From an uncultured Gammaproteobacteria bacterium (GTDB taxonomy: Bacteria > Pseudomonadota > Gammaproteobacteria > SZUA-140), in contig CALZIG010000200.1 in NCBI GenBank assembly GCA_945787585.1, forward strand, positions 1-18,987: a stretch of 18,987 nt of DNA, in the 5' to 3' direction. Of the stretch, positions 1 through 6,060 are shown piece by piece; position 1 is the first letter of the stretch, and every line of letters starts with the position of its first letter. Both the position numbers and the translations under genes were made by a program. The notes under the pieces were generated by a model. That model saw only the letters and a list, made by a program, of their open reading frames with translations, made no database searches and was not told where the DNA came from.

Positions 1-315
1 GACGATCCACTGGAAGTGATCCATATTTTTGGAGTTGATGAAGACTTCGAACGGACGCCGCAACTCATGCTCGGTGCCCTGATTCAGGATCACATCGTTG
101 ATGGTGACGTAAAGCGCATGTTCGGTCAGCGGTGTCTTCACTTTATAAGTAGAACCGAGCAGCATTTCAGGGCGCTCGAGTTTTTCGTGCATGTGGATCA
201 CGTTAGAGACCTTGACCTCTTCCGCAATAATGCGCGGTGCCTCTACTGGCAACGCCTTCTCTTCTTCATTGACAACGCCATAACTGACGATTTTTTTACT
301 AATTTTGGTGGCCAT
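1..315 (-). CDS. nrdJb: NrdJb, small/C-terminal part of split class II ribonucleotide reductase (partial, 3' end outside window)
   Basis: Translating the minus strand from the ATG at 315 gives 105 residues without a stop. The protein runs off the left edge of the window. The segment ending NSKNMDHFQWIV, preceded by MHEKLERPEMLLGSTYKVKT and LNQGTEHELRRPFEVF, is characteristic of the TSCPD-domain protein NrdJb that follows nrdJa in Pseudomonas and relatives. There it completes the AdoCbl-dependent reductase that makes deoxyribonucleotides in the cytoplasm. The TSCPD part itself, with its cysteines, is not in view. A GGGGAG ribosome site lies about 9 nt upstream. The gene starts 61 bp after the nrdJa stop, so co-transcription is likely. 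Confidence 0.85.
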   Translation of the reverse strand, partial: MATKISKKIVSYGVVNEEEKALPVEAPRIIAEEVKVSNVIHMHEKLERPEMLLGSTYKVKTPLTEHALYVTINDVILNQGTEHELRRPFEVFINSKNMDHFQWIV

Positions 316-376
316 CTTTCTGTTCTCCCCTAATTCATATGTGGGTTCGTGTGTGCGCTATGCTCAATTCTGATTT

Positions 377-2530
377 TCAGAACTTGCCGTAATAGCCTTC
401 TTTGAGTGCGTCATAAAGATTCGCCGCACTATGCACTTCACCATCATATTCAATCTCTTCGTTACCCTTCACTTCAACCGCTGAACCATCTTCCAGCGTA
501 AAACGATAGGTGGTATTTTCCAGATCTTTCTCTTTCACCAGCACCCCCTGGAATGCCTCGGGGTTAAAACGGAAGGTGGTGCAGCCTTTCAGCCCCTGCT
601 CATACGCATAAAGATAGATATCCTTAAACGCTTCGTAGTCGTAGTCGCTCGGGACGTTAGCGGTCTTGGAGATTGACGAATCGATCCAACGCTGCGATGC
701 CGCCTGCACATCGACGTGTGATTTGGGCGTGATGTCATCTGCGGTAATAAAGTAGTCCGGCAGCTGATTCGCGCCCTCGTTCGCTTCCGGTGTCGCTTCA
801 CCATTGATCAGCTCGCGATAGGCGAGCAGCTCAAACGAAAAGACATCGACCTTCTCTTTGCTCTTCTTCCCTTCGCGAATCACGTTACGTGAATAGTGGT
901 GCGCGAAGCTTGGTTCGATACCGTTACTGGCGTTATTGGCCAGCGACAGTGAAATAGTACCGGTCGGTGCGATCGAACTATGGTGGGTAAAACGTGCGCC
1001 CACTTCCGCCAGCTCATCAACCAGTTCCGGCGCCTCTTTCGCGATCTGCTGCATGTAGCGGCTGTACTTCGCGTGCAGTACTTTACCTTTAATGGTGTCG
1101 CCCACGGTGTAACCATCTCTGGCCATCTCCGGGCGCTTGCGCAGCATCTCGGCGGTAACGGTGAACGCCTCTTCCAGTATCGGTGCTGCGCCCTTCTCTT
1201 TGGCGAGCTCCAGCGCGGCCTGCCAGCCGACCAGCGCCATCTTGCGCGTCACCTGCTCGGTGAATTCCAGCGACTTCTCATCGCCATATTGCATGCGCAA
1301 CATCGTCATGGTGGAACCGAGTCCCAGATAGCCCATGCCGTGACGGCGCTTGCTTTCGATCTCCTTGCGCTGCTGCTCCAGCGGCAGACCGTTGATCTCG
1401 ACCACGTTATCCAGCATGCGGGTAAAGATGCTGACGGTTTTGCAATAGGCGTCCCAGTCAAAACTCGCTTCCGGGGTAAAAGGGTTCAGCACAAAACGGG
1501 TTAAGTTAATCGAACCCAGCAGGCACGAACCGTACGGCGGCAGCGGCTGTTCACCGCAGGGGTTGGTGGCGCGGATATTTTCGCAAAACCAGTTGTTGTT
1601 CATCTCGTTCACTTTATCAATCAGGATAAAACCCGGCTCGGCGTAATCATAGGTCGAAGACATGATTACATCCCACAGCCGTTGTGCGCGGATCGTTTTG
1701 CTGACACGACAGGCGACCAGCCCCGCTTCGTTTTCGATGTAACCTTTTTTAAGTGGCCATTCACGCCACACCACCTGATCACTATTGTTTAGATCAAGTT
1801 CGCCATTTTCAACTTCGGAAGGTTTCGCAGGAAAGGCGAGCTTCCAGTCGGTGTCATTACGCACCGCTTCCATAAACTCTTTGGTGATTAACAGCGAGAG
1901 ATTAAACTGGCGCAGGCGGCCATCTTCGCGCTTCGCCTTGATAAAATCGAGCACATCGGGATGGCCGATATCGAAGGTGCCCATCTGCGCACCGCGACGG
2001 CCACCGGCGCTGGAGACGGTGAAACACATCTTGTCGTAGATATCCATAAACGACATCGGGCCGGAGGTGTAAGCGCCCGCGCCGGAGACATAGCCACCTT
2101 TGGGGCGCAGCGTTGAAAATTCATAACCGATGCCGCAACCAGCCTTGAGTGTCAGCCCCGCTTCATGCACCTTTCCCAGGATGTCATCCATCGAATCCTT
2201 AATAATGCCGGAGACGGTGCAGTTGATAGTTGAGGTCGCTGGCTTATGCGCCTGCGCACCGGCGTTGGAGGTGATGCGTCCGGCCGGGATTGCGCCGTGG
2301 CGCAGCGCCCACAGAAATTCTTCATGCCAATGGTCACGCAATTCAGGTGTCGCTTCAACATCGGCCAGTGCGCGCGCAACACGCTGATAAGTATCGTCGA
2401 TCGACTGATCAATCGCCTCGCCTGCTTTATTTTTGAGGCAATATTTTTTATCCCAGATATCGAGAGATGCAGGCTGAAATGGAATCTCAGATGCGGCGGC
2501 AGAGACGACTCTAAGGTGCGCACTTTTCAT
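377..2530 (-). CDS. nrdJa: NrdJa, adenosylcobalamin-dependent (class II) ribonucleoside-diphosphate reductase, catalytic subunit
   Basis: This 717-residue cytoplasmic enzyme reduces ribonucleotides to deoxyribonucleotides using a radical generated from adenosylcobalamin, so it is oxygen-independent. The catalytic NPCGEQ motif is at residues 323-328, with the thiyl-radical cysteine C325, E327 and N323. By alignment to Thermotoga NrdJ, C104 (INCTVSG) and C336 (GSCLLGS) would be the redox pair that delivers electrons. The SSIAPTGTIS loop (518-527) and GLKGCTTFRFNP (646-657) complete the active-site barrel. The C-terminus (EYDGEVHSAANLYDALKEGY) matches NrdJa of the split type. Length fits the roughly 730-residue Pseudomonas protein. 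The ATG at 2530 has GGGAG about 11 nt upstream, a slightly long spacing. A NrdR box overlaps the likely promoter. No intein is visible. Confidence 0.95.
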   Translation of the reverse strand: MKSAHLRVVSAAASEIPFQPASLDIWDKKYCLKNKAGEAIDQSIDDTYQRVARALADVEATPELRDHWHEEFLWALRHGAIPAGRITSNAGAQAHKPATSTINCTVSGIIKDSMDDILGKVHEAGLTLKAGCGIGYEFSTLRPKGGYVSGAGAYTSGPMSFMDIYDKMCFTVSSAGGRRGAQMGTFDIGHPDVLDFIKAKREDGRLRQFNLSLLITKEFMEAVRNDTDWKLAFPAKPSEVENGELDLNNSDQVVWREWPLKKGYIENEAGLVACRVSKTIRAQRLWDVIMSSTYDYAEPGFILIDKVNEMNNNWFCENIRATNPCGEQPLPPYGSCLLGSINLTRFVLNPFTPEASFDWDAYCKTVSIFTRMLDNVVEINGLPLEQQRKEIESKRRHGMGYLGLGSTMTMLRMQYGDEKSLEFTEQVTRKMALVGWQAALELAKEKGAAPILEEAFTVTAEMLRKRPEMARDGYTVGDTIKGKVLHAKYSRYMQQIAKEAPELVDELAEVGARFTHHSSIAPTGTISLSLANNASNGIEPSFAHHYSRNVIREGKKSKEKVDVFSFELLAYRELINGEATPEANEGANQLPDYFITADDITPKSHVDVQAASQRWIDSSISKTANVPSDYDYEAFKDIYLYAYEQGLKGCTTFRFNPEAFQGVLVKEKDLENTTYRFTLEDGSAVEVKGNEEIEYDGEVHSAANLYDALKEGYYGKF

Positions 2531-2654
2531 TATATGGCTTTCTCCCGTTATTGATTTTTATATTTAAATTCGCCATCCGAGCGATTTTCACTACAGCACC
2601 ATTAAAACCAGATGATACGCTAGCTGACGCTGATGGCGCCTAAACCGTGCCCGG

Positions 2655-2683
2655 ATAAAGCAAAACACTACATATTGTGTTAA
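2655..2683 (-). promoter_or_regulatory. Candidate sigma-70 promoter of nrdJa
   Basis: On the minus strand TTAACA (plus 2678-2683, 5 of 6 matches to TTGACA) is followed after exactly 17 bp by CTTTAT (plus 2655-2660), which is only a fair -10. It would give a leader of about 115-120 nt before the nrdJa ATG. The NrdR box covers the spacer and part of the -35, the usual place for repression. The call is inferred from position and motif. Confidence 0.45.
2665..2680. promoter_or_regulatory. NrdR box A (ACACTACATATTGTGT)
   Basis: The 16-mer fits the NrdR consensus acaCwAtATaTwGtgt closely, with matching ends ACACTA and TTGTGT. NrdR is the ATP/dATP-sensing repressor of ribonucleotide reductase genes, and its boxes are known upstream of nrd operons. 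This one lies 135-150 bp upstream of nrdJa and overlaps the candidate promoter. The nrdR gene is not in the window. Confidence 0.8.
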
Positions 2684-2748
2684 GCCATGCAGATTAGTGT
2701 GAAATCAAACGGCCGTCAACCACCAGAACAAGAAAAATCACAACTCAC

Positions 2749-2786
2749 AAAAACTATAGTTTAAATATTAAAAACATATAGTTAAA
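2749..2786. repeat. AT-rich direct repeat with about two-helical-turn spacing
   Basis: AAAAACTATAGTT (2749-2761) recurs as AAAAACATATAGTT (2770-2783), a start-to-start distance of 21 bp. The first copy is part of a perfect 12-bp palindrome, AAACTATAGTTT (2751-2762). A third AAAAAC follows at 2784. Function is unknown. It could be a protein site, a bent-DNA tract or chance in AT-rich sequence. Confidence 0.35.
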
Positions 2787-2850
2787 AACACAACCCCCTT
2801 TTTTAATAGGCTAAAATATTTCGTACAACCAGCCTCATTTAAAAGAGGCA

Positions 2851-2872
2851 TAAACACTACATGTAGTGTTTA
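2851..2872. promoter_or_regulatory. NrdR box B, core of a perfect 22-bp palindrome
   Basis: The core ACACTACATGTAGTGT (2854-2869) shares its first eight bases with box A and fits the NrdR consensus except at the central CATG. The symmetry extends three more bases on each side to 22 bp with no mismatch. Its centre is 189 bp from the centre of box A, close to 18 helical turns. It lies 111 bp upstream of the hsp20 ATG. Which promoter it controls is not clear. Confidence 0.7.
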
Positions 2873-2915
2873 GCATCTCTTCCAGCCTGCCTGTAGACAA
2901 TCACGACGGCATCCC

Positions 2916-2943
2916 CTTGAAAATAACGCACCTGGCGCCTACT
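2916..2943 (+). promoter_or_regulatory. Candidate heat-shock (sigma-32) promoter of hsp20
   Basis: CTTGAAA at 2916-2922, within CCCCTTGAAAA, is an exact match to the sigma-32 -35 element. A weak -10-like stretch CGCCTACT begins 13 bp later at 2936 and agrees with CCCCATNT at only about half the positions. The location, 40-70 bp upstream of a small heat-shock gene, supports the call. The -10 is the weak part. Confidence 0.5.
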
Positions 2944-2983
2944 TATTTAATCAATCAATTCACAACAGAACAGGAGAGGCATT

Positions 2984-3457
2984 ATGACCATCACGCTATA
3001 TGAACCGTGGACACCCGTGAACGACCTCCACAAAGAGATCGGCCGACTCTTTGGTGGGCATCGCATTAACGCTGCCGCCAATAACGATGCCAGTAACGAT
3101 GCCAGTAATATTGTTACCAGCCACTGGACGCCGACTGTCGACGTAAAAGAAGCGCCCGAACAATTTACTATTTTTGTCGATGTCCCCGGGGTTGATAATA
3201 AAGCGATCGATATCTCGATGGACAAAGGGGTGCTGAGTATTAAAGGCGAGCGGCGCCATGAAGGTACAGGCGAAGGCACAGAGGATAACGGCTATCTGCG
3301 TGTCGAGCGCGCGCACGGCACTTTTTTTCGCAGTTTTTCACTGCCTGAGACTGCCGATGCCAACGGCATCCGCGCGAAAAACCATAACGGCGTGCTGGTG
3401 ATCACCATCCCCAAGCAGGCGGTCAGCCAGCCGCAAAAGATCGCCATTGAAGATTGA
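2984..3457 (+). CDS. Small heat-shock protein, Hsp20/alpha-crystallin family
   Basis: This 157-residue cytoplasmic, ATP-independent holdase binds unfolding proteins. The alpha-crystallin domain spans about residues 48-145, beginning WTPTVDVKEAPEQFTIFVDVPGV and ending with the family signature A131-x-x-x-N-G-V-L followed by VITIPK. The N-terminal arm (MTITLYEPWTPVNDLHKEIGRLFGG) is typical of class A bacterial proteins. An Asn/Asp/Ala/Ser-rich linker at 31-43 contains a duplicated four-residue unit (NDAS). A strong AGGAGAGG site lies 5 nt before the ATG. A sigma-32-like promoter and an NrdR box lie upstream. degQ follows 112 bp later with its own candidate promoter, so a shared proteostasis theme is likely but an operon is uncertain. 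Confidence 0.93.
   Translation: MTITLYEPWTPVNDLHKEIGRLFGGHRINAAANNDASNDASNIVTSHWTPTVDVKEAPEQFTIFVDVPGVDNKAIDISMDKGVLSIKGERRHEGTGEGTEDNGYLRVERAHGTFFRSFSLPETADANGIRAKNHNGVLVITIPKQAVSQPQKIAIED
3082..3108 (+). repeat. 12-bp tandem repeat inside hsp20
   Basis: TAACGATGCCAG occurs at 3082-3093 and again directly at 3094-3105, then a third TAA begins. It encodes the duplicated NDAS unit in the linker before the alpha-crystallin domain. Being a multiple of three, it keeps the frame and looks like a recent slippage duplication. Confidence 0.85.
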
Positions 3458-3488
3458 ACCTCTCTTCACTCCAACAGTCGAAGTGGTG

Positions 3489-3512
3489 GCTGGTAGCGAT
3501 ACGTCTACCAGC
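3489..3512 (+). other. Stem-loop after hsp20, no clear U-tract
   Basis: GCTGGTAG (3489-3496) and CTACCAGC (3505-3512) form a perfect 8-bp stem with an 8-nt loop, 32 bp after the hsp20 stop. No T-run follows, so it is not a standard intrinsic terminator. It could stabilise the hsp20 mRNA end or act as a weak or factor-assisted terminator. Confidence 0.45.
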
Positions 3513-3519
3513 GACTCGC

Positions 3520-3547
3520 TCAACATTAGCTCATAATATAGTATAAG
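3520..3547 (+). promoter_or_regulatory. Candidate promoter of degQ
   Basis: TCAACA (3520-3525) is separated by 16 bp from TATAAG (3542-3547), in a run with several overlapping -10-like hexamers (CATAAT 3532, TATAGT 3537). No sigma-E type GGAACTT element is seen. This is weak evidence, based on motif and position only. Confidence 0.3.
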
Positions 3548-3569
3548 CACCCTCACTCTGGAGATTCAC

Positions 3570-4955
3570 ATGCCCTCGCACCCCCCCCGGCGACTGCTCA
3601 TTGCACTGCTATTATGTGCCTTCATCACTCCGTTAATGAGCCCTGCCAGGGCAGCATTACCGATGGCCGATTCGCAGAATGCGCCGCTCCCCACACTCGC
3701 GCCGATGCTGGAACAGGTCACACCCGCGGTGGTCAATATCTCGACCCGAGGGCGTGTGCAGGTACAGGGCAATCCTCTATTGCAGGATCCCTTTTTTCGC
3801 CGCTTCTTTAATCTCCCCGAGCAGCCCAGTCACCGCGACACCCAGAGCCTCGGCTCCGGCGTGATCGTCGATGCGGCCAACGGTTATATCCTCACCAACA
3901 GCCACGTCATCGACAAGGCGATCGAGATCACCGTCACGCTGCAAGATGGCCGACGCCTCAATGCGACGCTGGTCGGGGCCGACCCGGAGGCCGATGTGGC
4001 GGTGATACAGGTGCCCGCGGAAAATCTCAGCGCACTCAAACTGGCCGATTCAAACCAGCTGCGCGTGGGTGATTTTGTGGTCGCCATCGGTAATCCCTTT
4101 GGCCTCGGCCAGACCGTCACCTCCGGCATCGTCAGTGCACTGGGGCGCAGCGGCCTCGGCATTGAGGGCTATGAAGACTTTATTCAGACCGACGCCTCGA
4201 TCAACCCCGGTAACTCGGGCGGTGCGCTGGTCAACCTGCGCGGCGAGCTGGTCGGCATCAATACCGCCATCATCGCCCCCGGCGGCGGTAATGTCGGCAT
4301 CGGATTTGCGATTCCGACCAATATGAGCCAACAGATCATGGCGCAACTGGTCAAATACGGCGAGGTGAAACGCGGCAAGTTGGGGGTTTCTGCACAGAAT
4401 CTGACCCCTGAACTGGCCCACGCCTTCGATATCCAGCAGGCCACTGGTGCGGTGGTGGTGCAGCTCGCGCCCGATTCACCCGCGGCGGCCGCAGGGCTGC
4501 AGATTGGCGATGTGATCATCAGCGTCAACGGCCACGACACCGCCAGTGCCGCCGATATCCGTAACCAGCTCGGCCTGCTGCGGGTGGACGACAAGGTAAA
4601 ACTTGAGATATTGCGGGGCAATAAAAAGCTCACGATCAAGACCAGAATCGCTGACCCAGAACCTAACAAAATCGAAGGAAAGCAGTTTGATACGAGACTT
4701 GAAGGCACCCTCTTCAGCCGCATCGAAGAGGGCTCACCCCTCTTTGGTCAGATCGATGGTGTACTGGTGGTCGAGACTAAAGCCAACAGCCGTGCATGGC
4801 GTGCCGGGCTACGCAAAGGCGATGTAGTGGTTTCAGCCAATCGACACAACGTCAGCGACTTCACTTCGCTGGCTGAAGCGCTAAAAACGTCACGACGCGG
4901 CATCCTGCTCAACGTGGTACGCGGCAGCTCGGCACTCTTTATATTGATTCAATAG
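3570..4955 (+). CDS. degQ: Periplasmic Do-family serine endoprotease, DegQ type
   Basis: This 461-residue HtrA-family protease degrades or holds misfolded envelope proteins in the periplasm. Residues 1-29 form a signal peptide (LLIALLLCAFITPLM, cleavage probably after ARA). The chymotrypsin-like domain carries the catalytic triad H112 (TNSHV), D142 (EADVAV) and S216 (NPGNSGGA). Two PDZ domains follow at about 266-356 and 372-459. The short LA loop between residues 68 and 93, and the total length (E. coli DegQ has 455), favour DegQ over DegP or the single-PDZ DegS. TGGAG lies 6 nt before the ATG. A run of eight C (3581-3588) falls in codons 4-7. It follows hsp20 and precedes the separately promoted cysDN. 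Confidence 0.93.
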   Translation: MPSHPPRRLLIALLLCAFITPLMSPARAALPMADSQNAPLPTLAPMLEQVTPAVVNISTRGRVQVQGNPLLQDPFFRRFFNLPEQPSHRDTQSLGSGVIVDAANGYILTNSHVIDKAIEITVTLQDGRRLNATLVGADPEADVAVIQVPAENLSALKLADSNQLRVGDFVVAIGNPFGLGQTVTSGIVSALGRSGLGIEGYEDFIQTDASINPGNSGGALVNLRGELVGINTAIIAPGGGNVGIGFAIPTNMSQQIMAQLVKYGEVKRGKLGVSAQNLTPELAHAFDIQQATGAVVVQLAPDSPAAAAGLQIGDVIISVNGHDTASAADIRNQLGLLRVDDKVKLEILRGNKKLTIKTRIADPEPNKIEGKQFDTRLEGTLFSRIEEGSPLFGQIDGVLVVETKANSRAWRAGLRKGDVVVSANRHNVSDFTSLAEALKTSRRGILLNVVRGSSALFILIQ

Positions 4956-5010
4956 CCACAGGGGCATTATTCATTGCTCGCGCACTCGCATAAAGCCCCT
5001 CCCTTCGATT

Positions 5011-5041
5011 TAAAGCGCGTGGTATAATGCTGCGCGCTCTA
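5011..5041 (+). promoter_or_regulatory. Extended -10 promoter of cysDN inside a 9-bp inverted repeat
   Basis: TGGTATAAT at 5020-5028 is a perfect extended -10 (TGnTATAAT). No good -35 exists at 16-18 bp, as expected for this class. TAAAGCGCG (5011-5019) and CGCGCTCTA (5033-5041) are inverted with one mismatch and frame the -10 symmetrically, with a 13-bp gap. The inverted repeat could be a regulator site or chance GC symmetry. Transcription would start near 5034-5037, leaving a leader of about 120 nt. Confidence 0.6.
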
Positions 5042-5049
5042 AAATCCTC

Positions 5050-5076
5050 TTTCTGTCCAGAATTTCTGTTCAGAAA
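5050..5076 (+). repeat. Tandem palindromes upstream of cysD, candidate operator or leader structure
   Basis: TTTCTGTCCAGAA (5050-5062) is followed immediately by TTTCTGTTCAGAAA (5063-5076). Each is a TTCTG-N2-CAGAA dyad. The outer CTTTCTG (5049-5055) and CAGAAAG (5071-5077) can also pair, so alternative RNA folds are possible. The element lies just downstream of the predicted start of transcription, where a bound repressor or an RNA switch could act on cysDN. I do not recognise the motif as a known CysB or Cbl site. Confidence 0.5.
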
Positions 5077-5157
5077 GCGATTTACGCATACATTGCCGCA
5101 TTGTAGTATTCGCGGCCGACAAAACCTGAACATTCAAGCAATACGATCGACTAAAAT

Positions 5158-6060
5158 ATGTCTCAACACAAACTGACACAACTTCAAGAGCTGGAAAGCG
5201 AATCCATCCACATCATGCGGGAGGTCGTCGCCGAATTTCGCAATCCGGTGATGCTCTATTCCGTCGGGAAAGACTCCAGCGTGATGCTCCATCTGGCACG
5301 CAAGGCGTTCCACCCGGCGCCGATACCGTTCACGCTGCTGCATGTCGACACCGGCTATAAATTCAAAGAGATGTACGAATTCCGTGACTGGTACGTCAAG
5401 GAAGTCGGCGCAAAGTTGATCGTCCATCGCAATGAAGACGCCATCGCCAAAGGGATGAACCCGCAGGATTTCGGCGTGGCACGCTGCTGTGGCGCACTCA
5501 AAACCGGTGCGCTACTCGAAGCCCTTGAGAATGGCGGCTACGACGCCGCCTTTGGGGGCGCGCGCCGTGACGAAGAGCGCTCACGTGCAAAAGAACGTGT
5601 CTACTCAATGCGTGACAGTTTTGGCCAGTGGGACCCGAAAAATCAGCGCCCCGAACTGTGGAGCCTCTATAATGGTCGCATCCATGACGGTGAGTCAGTA
5701 CGTGTCTTCCCGATATCTAACTGGACCGAAATGGACGTCTGGCAATATATCCGCGCAGAGAGCATCCCCATTGTGCCGCTCTATTACGCCAAGGAACGCC
5801 TGATGGTCGAACGTGGCGACCACCTGATCCCTGCCGAAGAGGGGCAGTTCCTGCTCGAAGGCGAAACACCTAAAATGGTGATGTCCCGCTACCGCACCCT
5901 CGGCTGCATGCCGTGCACCGGCGCGGTTCGCTCCAGCGCGACCACCATTGAAGGGATTATCGAAGAGGCGAGCATCGCCACCCGCAGTGAACGTGAAACG
6001 CGGATTATCGACCACGGCTCGAACAGTATGGAAGATAAAAAGAAGGAAGGGTATTTCTAA
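5158..6060 (+). CDS. cysD: Sulfate adenylyltransferase subunit 2, CysD
   Basis: This 300-residue catalytic subunit of ATP sulfurylase converts sulfate and ATP to APS and pyrophosphate in the cytoplasm, driven by GTP hydrolysis on CysN. The PP-loop is SVGKDS (35-40), a variant of [22 protein letters not shown] (132-147), the [16 protein letters not shown] stretch (183-198) and LGCMPCTGA (248-256) are all standard CysD blocks. Length matches the E. coli protein (302). No clear Shine-Dalgarno lies before the ATG, but the N-terminus aligns well with the family. The stop codon directly abuts the cysN ATG, so translation is coupled. cysH, cysC and cysIJ are not in the window. Confidence 0.95.
   Translation: MSQHKLTQLQELESESIHIMREVVAEFRNPVMLYSVGKDSSVMLHLARKAFHPAPIPFTLLHVDTGYKFKEMYEFRDWYVKEVGAKLIVHRNEDAIAKGMNPQDFGVARCCGALKTGALLEALENGGYDAAFGGARRDEERSRAKERVYSMRDSFGQWDPKNQRPELWSLYNGRIHDGESVRVFPISNWTEMDVWQYIRAESIPIVPLYYAKERLMVERGDHLIPAEEGQFLLEGETPKMVMSRYRTLGCMPCTGAVRSSATTIEGIIEEASIATRSERETRIIDHGSNSMEDKKKEGYF

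Larger units (their letters stand above)
2531..2983. other. Divergent intergenic region nrdJa / hsp20
   Basis: This is a 453-bp gap between divergent genes and is clearly AT-rich in its middle (about 2740-2820). It contains two NrdR-type boxes, a candidate nrdJ promoter, a candidate sigma-32 promoter for hsp20 and a phased AT-rich repeat, each listed separately. I looked for a cobalamin riboswitch B12 box on the nrdJ strand and saw none. No small ORF with a good ribosome site was found. Confidence 0.7.

Noticed and set aside
16..333. A 105-residue open frame on the plus strand at the left edge
   Set aside because: It lies wholly opposite nrdJb, whose minus-strand translation matches the known family. 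It has no ribosome site and no recognisable domain.
980..1504. A 174-residue open frame antisense to nrdJa
   Set aside because: It mirrors the codon bias of nrdJa, has no recognisable domain and no promoter or ribosome site. It is a shadow of a strongly conserved gene.
2531..2983. Cobalamin riboswitch ahead of the B12-dependent reductase
   Set aside because: No B12 box or compatible core was seen on the minus strand, and the candidate leader of about 118 nt is too short for a full riboswitch.
3489..3512. Intrinsic terminator after hsp20
   Set aside because: The stem is good but no T-run follows, so it is listed only as a stem-loop.
4184..4723. A 179-residue open frame antisense to degQ
   Set aside because: The product is low-complexity Ser/Pro/Leu-rich, as expected for antisense of a GC-rich gene, and lies inside the serine-protease and PDZ coding region.
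4956..5157. LexA box at the TTCTG/CAGAA dyads
   Set aside because: Gammaproteobacterial LexA boxes are CTGT-N8-ACAG. Here the half-sites are only two bases apart.
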